This document shows, piece by piece, positions 25,088-34,396 of a DNA stretch of 64,000 bases. The stretch covers positions 682,001 to 746,000 of the forward strand of contig NZ_KQ976354.1 in the NCBI RefSeq assembly GCF_000346485.2, given 5' to 3'. The DNA is from Scytonema hofmannii PCC 7110. Lineage in GTDB: Bacteria > Cyanobacteriota > Cyanobacteriia > Cyanobacteriales > Nostocaceae. The notes under the pieces were generated by a model, which was not told the origin of the DNA, ran no database searches, and saw only the letters and a list, made by a program, of their open reading frames with translations. The first letter of the stretch is position 1. Each line of letters begins with the position of its first letter. A program made the translations under genes and the position numbers.

Positions 25088-25249
25088 TCAACGAGCAAAA
25101 ACAACCGATCGATCGGATAAATTCACGCGCTGAAGAAAGTCCAACAACAAGGGATTGACTCGATCGGCATTGGCACTCAGCACACCTTGCATCCAATCTT
25201 GGGTTGAAGGTGGTACAAGTAAGGAACTGCGGCTACGATCGTCGTTCAT
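25088..25249 (-). pseudogene. DsbA gene start fused to foreign sequence
   Basis: The ORF of 53 residues begins MNDDRSRSSLLVPPSTQDWM and QGVLSA, matching the first 26 residues of the DsbA-like proteins, and then continues NADRVNPLLLDFLQRVNLSD with no relation to them. It still has the DsbA upstream region and the conserved dyad, so it is a third DsbA copy cut at codon 26. Whether the chimera is translated is unknown. Confidence 0.75.
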
Positions 25250-25431
25250 TTTTCTAGATCTGCATCAAGCATGGAACCTTGCAATTGACTCGCATGGGTC
25301 CATTGCTTGCATAACTGTTTGCTATAAATTCAATATAGAAGATCGCCTTCGAGTCGTCGTCTATAGTGAGTTAAATTTTTTACACTACAAATTGATAGAG
25401 TAACCCTGCGATCTCAAAGTAGAAGGCTAGC

Positions 25432-25447
25432 TCTAACTTAAGTTAGA
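25432..25447. promoter_or_regulatory. Conserved 16-bp palindrome (copy B)
   Basis: TCTAACTTAAGTTAGA is a perfect palindrome between the response regulator's stop and the DsbA remnant. It matches copies A (18717-18730) and C (33249-33264). It may end the kinase-regulator transcript or bind a regulator controlling DsbA. Confidence 0.5.
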
Positions 25448-25472
25448 ATCCGAACTCGATCGAAAGTACACC

Positions 25473-26102
25473 CTACAAACTGACAATGCCGCGTTTAACC
25501 GCAACAATCACAGCCTGGGTGCGATCGCTCACATCTAATTTATTCAAAATTCGATTGACATGGGATTTAACCGTGCCTTCACCAATACTCAAAGCATCAG
25601 CAATCTCGGCATTGCTCATCCCCTGTGCCAGCGAGCGGAGTACTTCTAGTTCTCTTTCACTCAGTTCTGGATTGCTGAGGCGCTGTACTAACTTTGCTCC
25701 CACATCTGGCGGAATATACTTCTGACCCCGATGAACGGTGCGAATGGCATTTAGAAGCTCGTCTGGTTCAGTTTCTTTCAACAGGTATCCTTTTGCGCCT
25801 GCCTGCAATCCCCGATAAATGTCTTCGTCGCTATCATACGTGGTCAGGACTATAATCCGAGCAGATTTAGCGATCGCACAAATTGCACCGATGGCAGCAA
25901 CTCCTTCCACTTCAGGCATTCGGAGATCCATGAGCGTGACATCCGGTTGGTGTTCCCCAAATAGAGCGATCGCTTGAGACCCATTTTCGGCTTGGGCAAT
26001 CACCTGCATATCTGGGTCGCGGTTAATAATCGTGGCTAATCCTTGCCGAAAAATGGCATGATCGTCCGCAATCAGAACCCGAATGGTCGTGGCTTGGCTC
26101 AT
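25473..26102 (-). CDS. NarL/LuxR-type response regulator
   Basis: 209 residues from ATG 26102; another ATG at 26129 lies inside the kinase gene. The receiver domain shows IRVLIADDHAIFRQGLATII, phospho-acceptor Asp in DVTLMDLRMPE, and Thr/Lys in VLTTYDSDE and YLLKETEPDE. The LuxR helix-turn-helix contains LSERELEVLRSLAQGMSNAE and EGTVKSHVNRIL. It starts five bases after the stop of the giant sensor kinase (26107-32406), whose HisKA_3 module is the class that phosphorylates NarL regulators, so they form a two-component pair. A near-identical copy lies at 32570-33227. Confidence 0.94.
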   Translation of the reverse strand: MSQATTIRVLIADDHAIFRQGLATIINRDPDMQVIAQAENGSQAIALFGEHQPDVTLMDLRMPEVEGVAAIGAICAIAKSARIIVLTTYDSDEDIYRGLQAGAKGYLLKETEPDELLNAIRTVHRGQKYIPPDVGAKLVQRLSNPELSERELEVLRSLAQGMSNAEIADALSIGEGTVKSHVNRILNKLDVSDRTQAVIVAVKRGIVSL

Positions 26103-26106
26103 CGTG

Positions 26107-29100
26107 CTACTCCCGATTGACGGTGACAATAATCTCTGTTCCTTGTCCAGGTTGACTTCTAATTGTAAGTTGTGCGCCGATGCGCTCTGCCCGCTCGCTC
26201 ATGCCTAATAAGCCAAAACCCTCAGAGGATGGAATACTCCCAACTCCAAAGCCCTGTCCATTGTCTTTCACGCGCAAGCAAACCCGATCGCGATCGTAGA
26301 CTAGCTCCACTCGGATTTCGTCAGCATTGGCGTGTCTGGTAGCATTGGTTAATGCTTCCTGTCCAATCCGCAGGAGGTTACTTTCGACTTCAGTGGGTAG
26401 AGAATACACTACACCCTCGATCTCATAATGTAAAGTGGTATCCATTGCGGCAGTTCTGAGTTGAGCGACGAGACGATGTAGAGCGCTCTGTAAACTGCCC
26501 TCCTCCAAAAGCTGAGGACGGAGCGCGACGACCGATCGCCGTGCTTCAACCAGTCCAGTTCGTGCCAATTCTTTGATCAGGTCTAGATGCGCCTGAGTTG
26601 CTTCTAAATCATCCGTTAGTACCTGTTTTGCAGCTCCCACCTGAGCCAGAATGCCTGTAAACGCCTGAGCGAGTGTGTCGTGAATTTCCCGTGCCATGCG
26701 GTTACGTTCTTCCAAAATCGAGGCTGCTTCTGCTTGCTTTTGCAGCGTAATATCTCGCGCCAGCCAAATCACCTGCTCGTGCTGAATCGGGGCAATGCGA
26801 GCCGAAAACCAGATTTCTCGTCCAGCTATCCACTCGCTGTATTCAACTGTGAGTACTTGTTGAGTTCTCAGCACCTGCTGAATGTAACTTAGGAATTCAT
26901 CGGCTTGTTCCTGAGCATAGAGTTGATGCAGTGTTTTGCCAGTATACTCCTCCCTATAGGATGGATTTCCTTTGATTGCACAGCTCAATTGCCCTTCAGC
27001 ATTGAAGATACACAGCGGATCGGGAATGGCTGAAAAGAGCGCTCGCAGTTCTGCTTCAGAGGCTTGCAATGCTGCTTCTGCCTGTTTGCGATCGCTAATA
27101 TCCACAATCACCCCTTCGATGTAGTCATCGCCTGCATTCAAATAAGAAGAGAAAAGTCCCCAGAACAATGTCCTATCTCGTTTTCGCATCTGTACTTCAA
27201 AGCTTCGCACTTCCCCATTCCGCTTCAGCAACTCAATAACGTGTTGGCGATCGCTGGGATCTGCATAATAGCCGATGGTGTGTTCCACCCCAATGATCTC
27301 CTCTGGTGAATCAAAGCCCAACAGATTGGCAAGGCGTTGATTGGCATCAAGGATTAATCCATCCGAGAGGCGGGTGCGGTAGATGCCAACCTGCGAGTTT
27401 TCAAAGATCGTTCTGAACTTGGCTTCACTGCGTTGTAATGCCTCTTCTGCTTGTCTACGCTGGGTGGTGTCATTGCCAACCGATAAGATTTCAACGACCT
27501 CTCCCTGTTCATTAAAGATGGCTTGATTTGACCAAACAACCCAAACTCGCCGACCATCTCGACACAGGTTTTCACCCTCGCCTTGCGGGTACGATTGAGG
27601 ATTACGAAGTAAATCGTGAACAAATGGTCTCATATCGCGTCCAGAGATTTCGATGTCTGGAATGATTGTTTCAAATAAGGTTCGCCCTAAAATCTGATGT
27701 TCTTCATAACCAAGGAGTTTTACCCCATAATCGTTGATGTAGTGAATCCGTCCTTGCGGATCGTAGCGAATGATGATTGAATTCGCGGTTTGTAGCAGGT
27801 TGCGATAATTCGCTTCACTTTGTCTCAATGCAGCTTCGGTTTGTTGACGTTCAACGATCTCCTGCTGCAAGGCTTGAGTTTGCTCTTCTACCTTCCTTTC
27901 CAGTGTTTCGGAATAATCTGATAACCGTTCATATAACCGAGCATTCTCCAGTGAAATCGCTGCCTGAGCAATCAACAGTTTAAGGACTTGCAAGCGATCG
28001 CTAGTAAACACTCCAGCGCTGAGATTGTTCTCTAGATAAAGGATGCCGATCAGCTGACTTTGCTGGAGAATTGGCATACAAAGGAGCGATCGCGTCTGGT
28101 GCTTTTGAATGTAAGGATCGGTTGAAAAAGACGATTCGCTGACTGCATCATCAAACACCAGCGTTTCAGATGTGCGTTCTACCAAGTGAATGACGGAAAC
28201 AGGAATCGTTGCACAGTCGGCAACTGCGAACTTTTCTAGGTCACACGGTCTACTTCCGCTGCATTGAGCCACTACAGTAAGTTGATCCTCTTCTAGGAGA
28301 ACCAGAGTACCAGTTTCGGCTCCTGCATTTTCGATCGCTACCTGCATCAACGTGGCAATCAGTTGATCGAGATGGATTATTTCTGAGAGAGCTTGAGCCG
28401 CTTTTATCACCGCCGCCAAATCGATCGCTGCTGTCGGATGACGGATCGTTTCATTGGTCACGATTGAATGTGATTGCCGAACTAGGTTGGTGTTGAGGAG
28501 TTGTGGATAGCGTTTTTCTAAATCTTTAACTTTAGCGGTTGCGCCCCAGCGATCGTAGCAATAGTGCGCCTCTTTAATGTAAGTTTGAGCAATTTTTTCC
28601 CGCCCTCGCGCCAGATAATGTTTAGCCGCTAATTCATAGGCGAGAGCTTCTTCCTGGATATACTCATTTTCAGCAGCACCTGCGATCGCCCGTTCATAAA
28701 ACTCCTCAGCCTCAAGAAATTGCCCTAAGACTCGCGCTTTCTCTGCCTCGACTAGATAAAATTTATGTAGATAATTCATTGGGGCGTGTTCTGCCCATTT
28801 CTGCATTTTTTCTTGGTTGGTGTTAACACAGTTTAGCCAAGCTGCTTTTTCAGAGTTTGAAGTATCAGGCGATAGGCTCAAAAGCGCCAGCGAATGATAG
28901 AAACAGAATATAGGTAGAACCGTTATTGCTGTCACCTCTTCAAAATGTTGCCTTGCCAAAATAGCAGTCTGTTCAGCTTGATGGTGTTCTTCAAATAGAT
29001 AACACAACATGACTTTGTGCAAATAGAGTATCTGGATTGCAGTTCCATCTTTAACTGCAATAGCGTGTGATAACGCCTGTTCTTCATTATGTAGCCTACT

Positions 29101-32100
29101 AACTAAGCGGCTGGAATTCTCAGGCCTATCTTGCAAATTAAGAATAGTCTGCCGCAATATTGCCAGCCAATTCGAGGGACTTTTTCGTCTAATTTGGTCA
29201 ATCGACTTGCTGTAAACTGCTGTTTTTTGTTCCAGTTGGGTAAGTTCCTCTCCAGCAAAAAATGAGTTATAGCACACGTAATATGCAGCATAACCAGCAG
29301 TTTCAAAGTCTCCAGTTTCCACTCCATTTTGATAGGCAGCAGCCAGCATGGGTATTGTGTTCCTAAAATGCACCTTCCAGTGGATGATATGGACATTCGA
29401 AAACATTAAGGTTCTAGCATTTCCTCTGGCATTCAATCGTTCTGCCAAACCCAGAGCCAATTTGCCGAACTCATAACCGAATTCAATGTCTTGAACAACT
29501 CCACATAGAACAAACCCGTAGCCAGCATAAAACAGTGATGACCAGATAGCATTCCCGTAGTTGATTGATAAATTTACCGCTTTGCAAGTAATCAATATCC
29601 ACAGTGCTGGTAACGTTATAAATGCAACAGACCTCATACTCGCTAGGATTGACATAGCTGAGCGCGGTTCTGGTGCAGTCATCTCTGGTAAATTAATCAA
29701 GTCTTCGATTTCTCGTTCAGCGAGTAGTGTAGCCGTTGACTCCAATTCCCTTTGAATATCTGCCTGACTTGGATTTTCTATTAAATCTATTCCCAAGAGC
29801 TTTAACGCTTCCAATCCAGTTTTTAGTGCTGATTTCAGGTTGCCCTGTGACAAATATCCTTGAATTCTGCTATCGTAAGCCTGCACTTTGTCAACCACTG
29901 TTTTGGCGCGATTGAGTACCACTTCTACCAATTGTTCCATCTCATCAAAGCGGCCGTGAAGATACGCTGCTCCTGCTGCTTGGGAGTAAAGCGCCAAGGT
30001 TAGGTCATACTGATTGTGCCAACTTTCTGTATCTAGGAGTTTCAGTCCTATATTGAAATACTGAAGAGCTGCTTCATAAGCCGTTGCTGTGTTTGCTTTC
30101 TGACCTGCGATTAAATTTAATTTGGCAATTTCATTTCGTTCTGTTTGATCGCTCTCCAGTTCAATTCCCCGATTGAGATGATCGACGATTTCAAACAGTC
30201 GTTGCGATCGCTGCTCTGGTGAAGTTTTTTCGAGTAGATTGCGACCGATTTGGAGATGAACAACTTGTTTGTGTGACTCATCAATTAAGGCATAAGCCGC
30301 TTGCTGCACACGATCGTGCAAAAACTTGTAGTCTTGAACTAACAAGTTTTCGTCTAATTCAGATAAAGGTTGAATTAATTCAGCTTGTATTGCTGCTAGT
30401 AAATCCTGGGAAATCGCTTGAGGCGATCGCTCACAAATGATCGCTAACGTTTCTAAATCAAATTTAGATCCAACACAAGCGGCTAAGCGAAGAATTCGCC
30501 GTGTTTCATTTGGCAATTTCTTCAACTGGATCAGCAGCAACTCCACCACATTCTCGGTAATATTTTGGGCTTGAATTTGAGCAATATCCCACTGCCAGCT
30601 TAACTGTTTCGCATTAAAGATTAACAGATTTTCGCTATACAGCATTCGCAAAAATTCACCGACAAAGAAAGGGTTGCCTTCGGTTTTACGTAACACTAAT
30701 TGGGCTAAAGAACGAACGGTGTCAATATTGCGACCTAGCGTCTCGGCAATCAGTTGACTCAAGGGTTCGAGCGTTAAGGGTGCTAAGGTAATCTCCTGAA
30801 GTACTGCCCCTTGGTTTCGTAGTTCTAAGAGCGTTAATGCTAGTGGATGCGTTGGATGCACTTCCGAGTCTCGGTAGGCTCCAATCAAAAATAGATATTG
30901 GGTTTGCTCGTCGAGTAATATTAACTCGATTAACTTCAGCGTCGCGGAGTCGAACCATTGTAAATCGTCTAAGAAGATGACCAGGGGATGTTCTTTTGAA
31001 CAAAACACCCGCACAAAATTTTGAAAGATTCGATTAAAGCGATTTTGAGCTTCAGTTGCTCCAACTTCGGGTACGGGTGGCTGTTTGCCAATAATTAATT
31101 CAACTTCAGGAATGACATCAATAATGATTTGCCCATTGCTTCCTAAAGCTGAGAGCAGACGCTCTTGCCACTGTTGCACTCGCTCATCCGGTTCCCCCAG
31201 AAGTTGCTGCACCAACTTTTGCAGGGCATCCACAATGGCGCTGTAGGGAATATTGCGCCTGAATTGGTCAAATTTACCAGAAATAAAATAACCGCGCTTT
31301 GCTGCGATCGGCTTATAGAGTTCCTGCACTAATGCTGATTTGCCAATTCCCGCATAGCCAGAAACCAACATCATTTCGACTTTGAATTGAGGATTTTCTA
31401 TGCCTGACTCTGGTCGGTGGGCTTCGCCAACATTCCCTCTTGGGGCTACTCTTTCAAACGCCGCCAATAATGCTGCAATCTCCGCTTCGCGTCCATACAG
31501 CTTTTGGGGAATCTGAAACTGATCCGAAACATCTTGCAGACCTAATTGAATATGAGCAATTTGACCTGTTGTTGTAAATTGCTCTGTACAGCGTTCTAAA
31601 TCCGCTTTGATGCCCCAGGCACTTTGATAGCGATCCTCTGCGTTTTTCGCCATCAGTTTGAGAATGATGTCTGAAACGGGTTTAGGAATCGCTGCGTTCA
31701 CCTGATGTGGCGGTATAGGTGGTTTGGCAATATGACAATGGACTAGCGTAAGGATGTCGGTTGTGAGAAACGGTAACTGTCCGGTGAGCAGTTCGTAGAA
31801 TGTTACGCCCAGCGAGTAAAAATCCGTGCGGTAATCGAGCAAACGGTTCATCCGCCCTGTTTGCTCTGGCGACATATAGGCAAGCGTGCCTTCTAACACA
31901 TGGGGACTTTTGAACGTCGGATTGGTGCGGTTAAAGCGGGTGGCAATACCAAAGTCAATAATTTTGACAACGCCAGTATTCGGATTAAGGACGATGTTGC
32001 CAGGATTGATATCTTTGTGAATGACTCCAGCAGCATGAATTCTGCCCAAAATATCTGTGATATCGATTGCTAATCGTAAGAAATTGGATAAAGGTATAGG

Positions 32101-32406
32101 ACAAAAGTTTGGTTGCTGCCGCATCCATCTTTCGATAGATTCTCCACCGAAATCTTCCAAGAGAGTAACGAGCGTGCGCTGATAGTCTTGCTGACTATAT
32201 GCTTTGATGACTCCTTCCTCTTTGAGGGAACGGGTAATTTCATATTCCTGCCTATAGCGAATGAGTTCTTCAGGAGAGGGATAATCTTGCTTAAGTAGTT
32301 TGACGATGATTGCCCGACCATCCTGCACCCTGATACCCCGGTACACAACAGATGCTGAACTTGAATAGATTTTGCTTTGGATGGCGATCCCAGCTAGAGC
32401 AATCAT
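26107..32406 (-). CDS. Giant hybrid Ser/Thr kinase-AAA-GAF-PAS-histidine kinase
   Basis: 2099 residues. Domains in order: protein kinase (residues 8-270; Lys36, HKDINPGN at 130-137, DFG at 151-153); AAA/ORC-type ATPase (Walker A GYAGIGKS at 350-357, Walker B LVIFLDDLQWFD); a long helical TPR-like region; GAF (LIATLMQVAIENAGAETGTL onward); a coiled coil; three PAS domains (NSIIIRYDPQGRIHYIN; VGIYRTRLSDGLILDAN; ALFSAIPDPLCIFNAEG); then HisKA_3 with phospho-His1909 (MAREIHDTLAQ) and HATPase_c (NGQGFGVG, GFGLLGM). The output partner is the NarL regulator just downstream. No membrane segment, so it senses in the cytoplasm. Confidence 0.95.
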   Translation of the reverse strand: MIALAGIAIQSKIYSSSASVVYRGIRVQDGRAIIVKLLKQDYPSPEELIRYRQEYEITRSLKEEGVIKAYSQQDYQRTLVTLLEDFGGESIERWMRQQPNFCPIPLSNFLRLAIDITDILGRIHAAGVIHKDINPGNIVLNPNTGVVKIIDFGIATRFNRTNPTFKSPHVLEGTLAYMSPEQTGRMNRLLDYRTDFYSLGVTFYELLTGQLPFLTTDILTLVHCHIAKPPIPPHQVNAAIPKPVSDIILKLMAKNAEDRYQSAWGIKADLERCTEQFTTTGQIAHIQLGLQDVSDQFQIPQKLYGREAEIAALLAAFERVAPRGNVGEAHRPESGIENPQFKVEMMLVSGYAGIGKSALVQELYKPIAAKRGYFISGKFDQFRRNIPYSAIVDALQKLVQQLLGEPDERVQQWQERLLSALGSNGQIIIDVIPEVELIIGKQPPVPEVGATEAQNRFNRIFQNFVRVFCSKEHPLVIFLDDLQWFDSATLKLIELILLDEQTQYLFLIGAYRDSEVHPTHPLALTLLELRNQGAVLQEITLAPLTLEPLSQLIAETLGRNIDTVRSLAQLVLRKTEGNPFFVGEFLRMLYSENLLIFNAKQLSWQWDIAQIQAQNITENVVELLLIQLKKLPNETRRILRLAACVGSKFDLETLAIICERSPQAISQDLLAAIQAELIQPLSELDENLLVQDYKFLHDRVQQAAYALIDESHKQVVHLQIGRNLLEKTSPEQRSQRLFEIVDHLNRGIELESDQTERNEIAKLNLIAGQKANTATAYEAALQYFNIGLKLLDTESWHNQYDLTLALYSQAAGAAYLHGRFDEMEQLVEVVLNRAKTVVDKVQAYDSRIQGYLSQGNLKSALKTGLEALKLLGIDLIENPSQADIQRELESTATLLAEREIEDLINLPEMTAPEPRSAMSILASMRSVAFITLPALWILITCKAVNLSINYGNAIWSSLFYAGYGFVLCGVVQDIEFGYEFGKLALGLAERLNARGNARTLMFSNVHIIHWKVHFRNTIPMLAAAYQNGVETGDFETAGYAAYYVCYNSFFAGEELTQLEQKTAVYSKSIDQIRRKSPSNWLAILRQTILNLQDRPENSSRLVSRLHNEEQALSHAIAVKDGTAIQILYLHKVMLCYLFEEHHQAEQTAILARQHFEEVTAITVLPIFCFYHSLALLSLSPDTSNSEKAAWLNCVNTNQEKMQKWAEHAPMNYLHKFYLVEAEKARVLGQFLEAEEFYERAIAGAAENEYIQEEALAYELAAKHYLARGREKIAQTYIKEAHYCYDRWGATAKVKDLEKRYPQLLNTNLVRQSHSIVTNETIRHPTAAIDLAAVIKAAQALSEIIHLDQLIATLMQVAIENAGAETGTLVLLEEDQLTVVAQCSGSRPCDLEKFAVADCATIPVSVIHLVERTSETLVFDDAVSESSFSTDPYIQKHQTRSLLCMPILQQSQLIGILYLENNLSAGVFTSDRLQVLKLLIAQAAISLENARLYERLSDYSETLERKVEEQTQALQQEIVERQQTEAALRQSEANYRNLLQTANSIIIRYDPQGRIHYINDYGVKLLGYEEHQILGRTLFETIIPDIEISGRDMRPFVHDLLRNPQSYPQGEGENLCRDGRRVWVVWSNQAIFNEQGEVVEILSVGNDTTQRRQAEEALQRSEAKFRTIFENSQVGIYRTRLSDGLILDANQRLANLLGFDSPEEIIGVEHTIGYYADPSDRQHVIELLKRNGEVRSFEVQMRKRDRTLFWGLFSSYLNAGDDYIEGVIVDISDRKQAEAALQASEAELRALFSAIPDPLCIFNAEGQLSCAIKGNPSYREEYTGKTLHQLYAQEQADEFLSYIQQVLRTQQVLTVEYSEWIAGREIWFSARIAPIQHEQVIWLARDITLQKQAEAASILEERNRMAREIHDTLAQAFTGILAQVGAAKQVLTDDLEATQAHLDLIKELARTGLVEARRSVVALRPQLLEEGSLQSALHRLVAQLRTAAMDTTLHYEIEGVVYSLPTEVESNLLRIGQEALTNATRHANADEIRVELVYDRDRVCLRVKDNGQGFGVGSIPSSEGFGLLGMSERAERIGAQLTIRSQPGQGTEIIVTVNRE

Positions 32407-32569
32407 TGAACTTTCTCCCGATCGGTACCATGGGTTGTGTTGCTTTAACTGCGGTCTGACAAGCCATTGACTTGACTAAAACTCGCTTTAAGCAACCACT
32501 CCAAAAATTTGAGTTCCGAATTCTGCGGCCGCGCTAAAATATTCCCTTTAGTATAGTAACGCCTTTAAC

Positions 32570-33227
32570 TTGCCCCAAGCCATAACCATTCGGGTTCTGA
32601 TTGCAGACGATCATGCTATTTTTCGGCAAGGATTAGCCACCATTATTAACTGTGACCCAGATATGCAGGTGATTGCCCAAGCCGAAAATGGGTCTCAAGC
32701 GATCGCCGCCTTTCGGGAACACCAACCGGATGTCACGCTCATGGATCTCCGAATGCCTGAAGTGGAAGGAGTTGCCGCCATCGGTGCAATTTGTGCTACT
32801 GCTAAATCTGCTCGGATTATTGTACTGACCACGTATGATAGTGACGAAGATATCTATCGGGGATTGCAGGCAGGCGCAAAAGGATATCTGTTGAAAGAAA
32901 CTGAACCTGACGAGCTGCTGAATGCTATTCGTACCGTTCATCGGGGTCAGAAGTATATTCCGCCCGATCTAGGAGCAAAGTTGGTACAGCGCCTCAGCAA
33001 TCCAGAACTGAGTGAAAGAGAACTAGAAGTACTCCGCTCACTGGCGCAGGGGATGAGTAATGCCGATATTGCGACTGCTTTAAGTATCGGTGAAGGCACG
33101 GTTAAATCTCATGTTAATCGGATTTTGAATAAGTTAGATGTCAGCGATAAGCTGGGTACAGCTTGCGCTTCGCGAACGCACTCAAGCTGTGATTGTTGCC
33201 GTTAAACGCGGCATTGTCTGCTTATAG
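32570..33227 (+). pseudogene. Second copy of the NarL-type regulator, broken by a 28-bp insertion
   Basis: Without bases 33149-33176 the frame is 209 codons, the same length as the copy at 25473-26102, and the proteins are nearly identical. The insertion falls after codon ...DVSD, giving an unrelated 14-residue end and losing the last recognition-helix contacts. The frame also begins with TTG where the twin has ATG, and no clear SD is present. The receiver and most of the HTH remain, so a shortened protein is possible. Confidence 0.88.
33149..33176. mobile_element. 28-bp insertion element, copy 1
   Basis: The element starts with the dyad AAGCTGGGTACAGCTT and continues GCGCTTCGCGAA. It lies between GCGAT and CGCACTCAAGC. 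The duplicate regulator (25521-25528 on the other strand) has an undisturbed GCGATCGC there, so this is a true insertion into a HIP1 site. It shifts the frame by +1. Confidence 0.9.
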
Positions 33228-33248
33228 AACTTTCGATAGAATTTAGAT

Positions 33249-33264
33249 TCTAACTTGAGTTAGA
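33249..33264. promoter_or_regulatory. Conserved palindrome (copy C)
   Basis: TCTAACTTGAGTTAGA, differing from copy B by one central base, lies between the broken regulator and the DsbA-like gene. The flanking 160 bp has diverged strongly while the dyad has not. Confidence 0.5.
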
Positions 33265-33425
33265 GGCTACCTTCTATTTTAAGAAGGAGTGGCGGCTCCA
33301 TCAAATTACAGCCTAAAAATGTTAACTTATTGTAGACGACAACTAAAAGCCAATTGCTTATATTGAATTCATGTGGATTGAGCAAGTGAATCGCAAGGTT
33401 CCATGCTTGATACAGATGTAGAAAG

Positions 33426-33983
33426 ATGATCGACGACCATAGTTCCAGTTCTTTAGTTGTGCCAGCTTCAACCCAAGATCGCAGTCAAGGTGTGCTAAGT
33501 GCCGCCGTGGTGTTAGTGATGTATGGGGATTATCAATGTCCTAAAAGTGCAGCCGTTTACAAGCTGATTAAAATCATTCGGCAAGAGCTTACGGTTTCTT
33601 TTAAAGAGGATTATTTATGTTTTATCTTCCGCCATTTTCCACAGATCCAGATTCATCCCCAGGCGCAACGGGCAGCCCAAGCCGCCGAAGTTGCCGCCGC
33701 CCAAGGACAGTTTTGGTTAATGAGCGATACTTTATTTGACCATCAACAAAGGTTGGAGAACGGTTATCTTGTCGAGTACGCCAATGATTTAGGGCTTGAC
33801 ATTCCTCAATTTCTCAAAGAGTTGTCTAAACAAGTGCATATCGATCGCATCAATGAAAATATCGAAGGCGGAATACGGAGTGGAATGACGACTACCCCAG
33901 CTCTGTTTATCAATGGAATTCGGTATACCGGGCACTGGAACACGACGGAGTTGATGGCAGCCATGATTGCTGCAAGTCATTAA
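33426..33983 (+). CDS. DsbA-like thioredoxin-fold protein, second intact copy
   Basis: 185 residues, about 80% identical to the protein of 17976-18533. The active-site strand reads VVLVMYGDYQCPKS, again with Ser in place of the second Cys. The insert FIFRHFPQIQIHPQAQRAAQ and cis-Pro segment TTTPALFINGIRYTG are intact. ATG 33426 follows GTAGAAAG. It lies downstream of the broken regulator and upstream of an AraC start fragment, the same order as in the left-hand set. Both copies look functional. Confidence 0.87.
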   Translation: MIDDHSSSSLVVPASTQDRSQGVLSAAVVLVMYGDYQCPKSAAVYKLIKIIRQELTVSFKEDYLCFIFRHFPQIQIHPQAQRAAQAAEVAAAQGQFWLMSDTLFDHQQRLENGYLVEYANDLGLDIPQFLKELSKQVHIDRINENIEGGIRSGMTTTPALFINGIRYTGHWNTTELMAAMIAASH

Positions 33984-34100
33984 GTTCTCCGATCTTTGCT
34001 CCCAATTAATATCTGACTTGTCTGTAAGTGCTGTAAGCTATCTAATTTTGATGGCTAGATTTTGCCTGTTTCACTGAACAAAATTGCCGCTTTTTGAACC

Positions 34101-34175
34101 ATGACAACAATTACCATGCCAACAACTGAATTCTTGAGTATTGATTTAGTCAATTACAAATCGGTATTTCATTGA
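34101..34175 (+). pseudogene. 5' remnant of the AraC-type gene
   Basis: MTTITMPTTEF matches the first 11 residues of the AraC protein at 17508-17864 (MLTITTPTLEF), and the 60 bp upstream also match. Then the sequence departs and stops. The duplicated block ends here by truncation. Confidence 0.65.
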
Positions 34176-34185
34176 AGATAGTTCT

Positions 34186-34396
34186 ATGACGCATTCACTA
34201 GTACAAGGCAAGAATAATTCTGGGCATGAAGGTACACCTCAAACTGATTCTCTTCGCGACTCCTCAGTTAATCCTGCCCTGATTGCGATAAGCTGGGTAC
34301 AGCTTGCGCTGCGCGATCGCGCAAGAAGTCATTGAGTTGCTGAGACAAACTTACCCGATACAAACTGATGAAATTAAAACAGGAAAAACAGAATGA
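34186..34396 (+). pseudogene. Small ORF upstream of the SDR, broken by the 28-bp element
   Basis: Removing 34290-34317 restores a 60-residue frame beginning MTHSLVQGKNNSGHEG and running through NPALIAIAQEVIELLRQTYP to a TGA at 34394-34396 that overlaps the SDR's ATG (ATGA). With the insertion the frame ends after 49 residues. The restored ATGA overlap suggests the ORF was real and coupled to the SDR. Family unknown. Confidence 0.6.
34290..34317. mobile_element. 28-bp insertion element, copy 2
   Basis: Same dyad AAGCTGGGTACAGCTT followed by GCGCTGCGCGAT, again between GCGAT and CGC. It differs from copy 1 at only two positions near its right end. Its removal recreates a HIP1 site and restores an open frame. 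Confidence 0.85.

Noticed and set aside
26103-26129. Upstream start for the response regulator at 26129
   Set aside because: It would overlap the kinase end, and the duplicate copy aligns from about the residue encoded at 26102.
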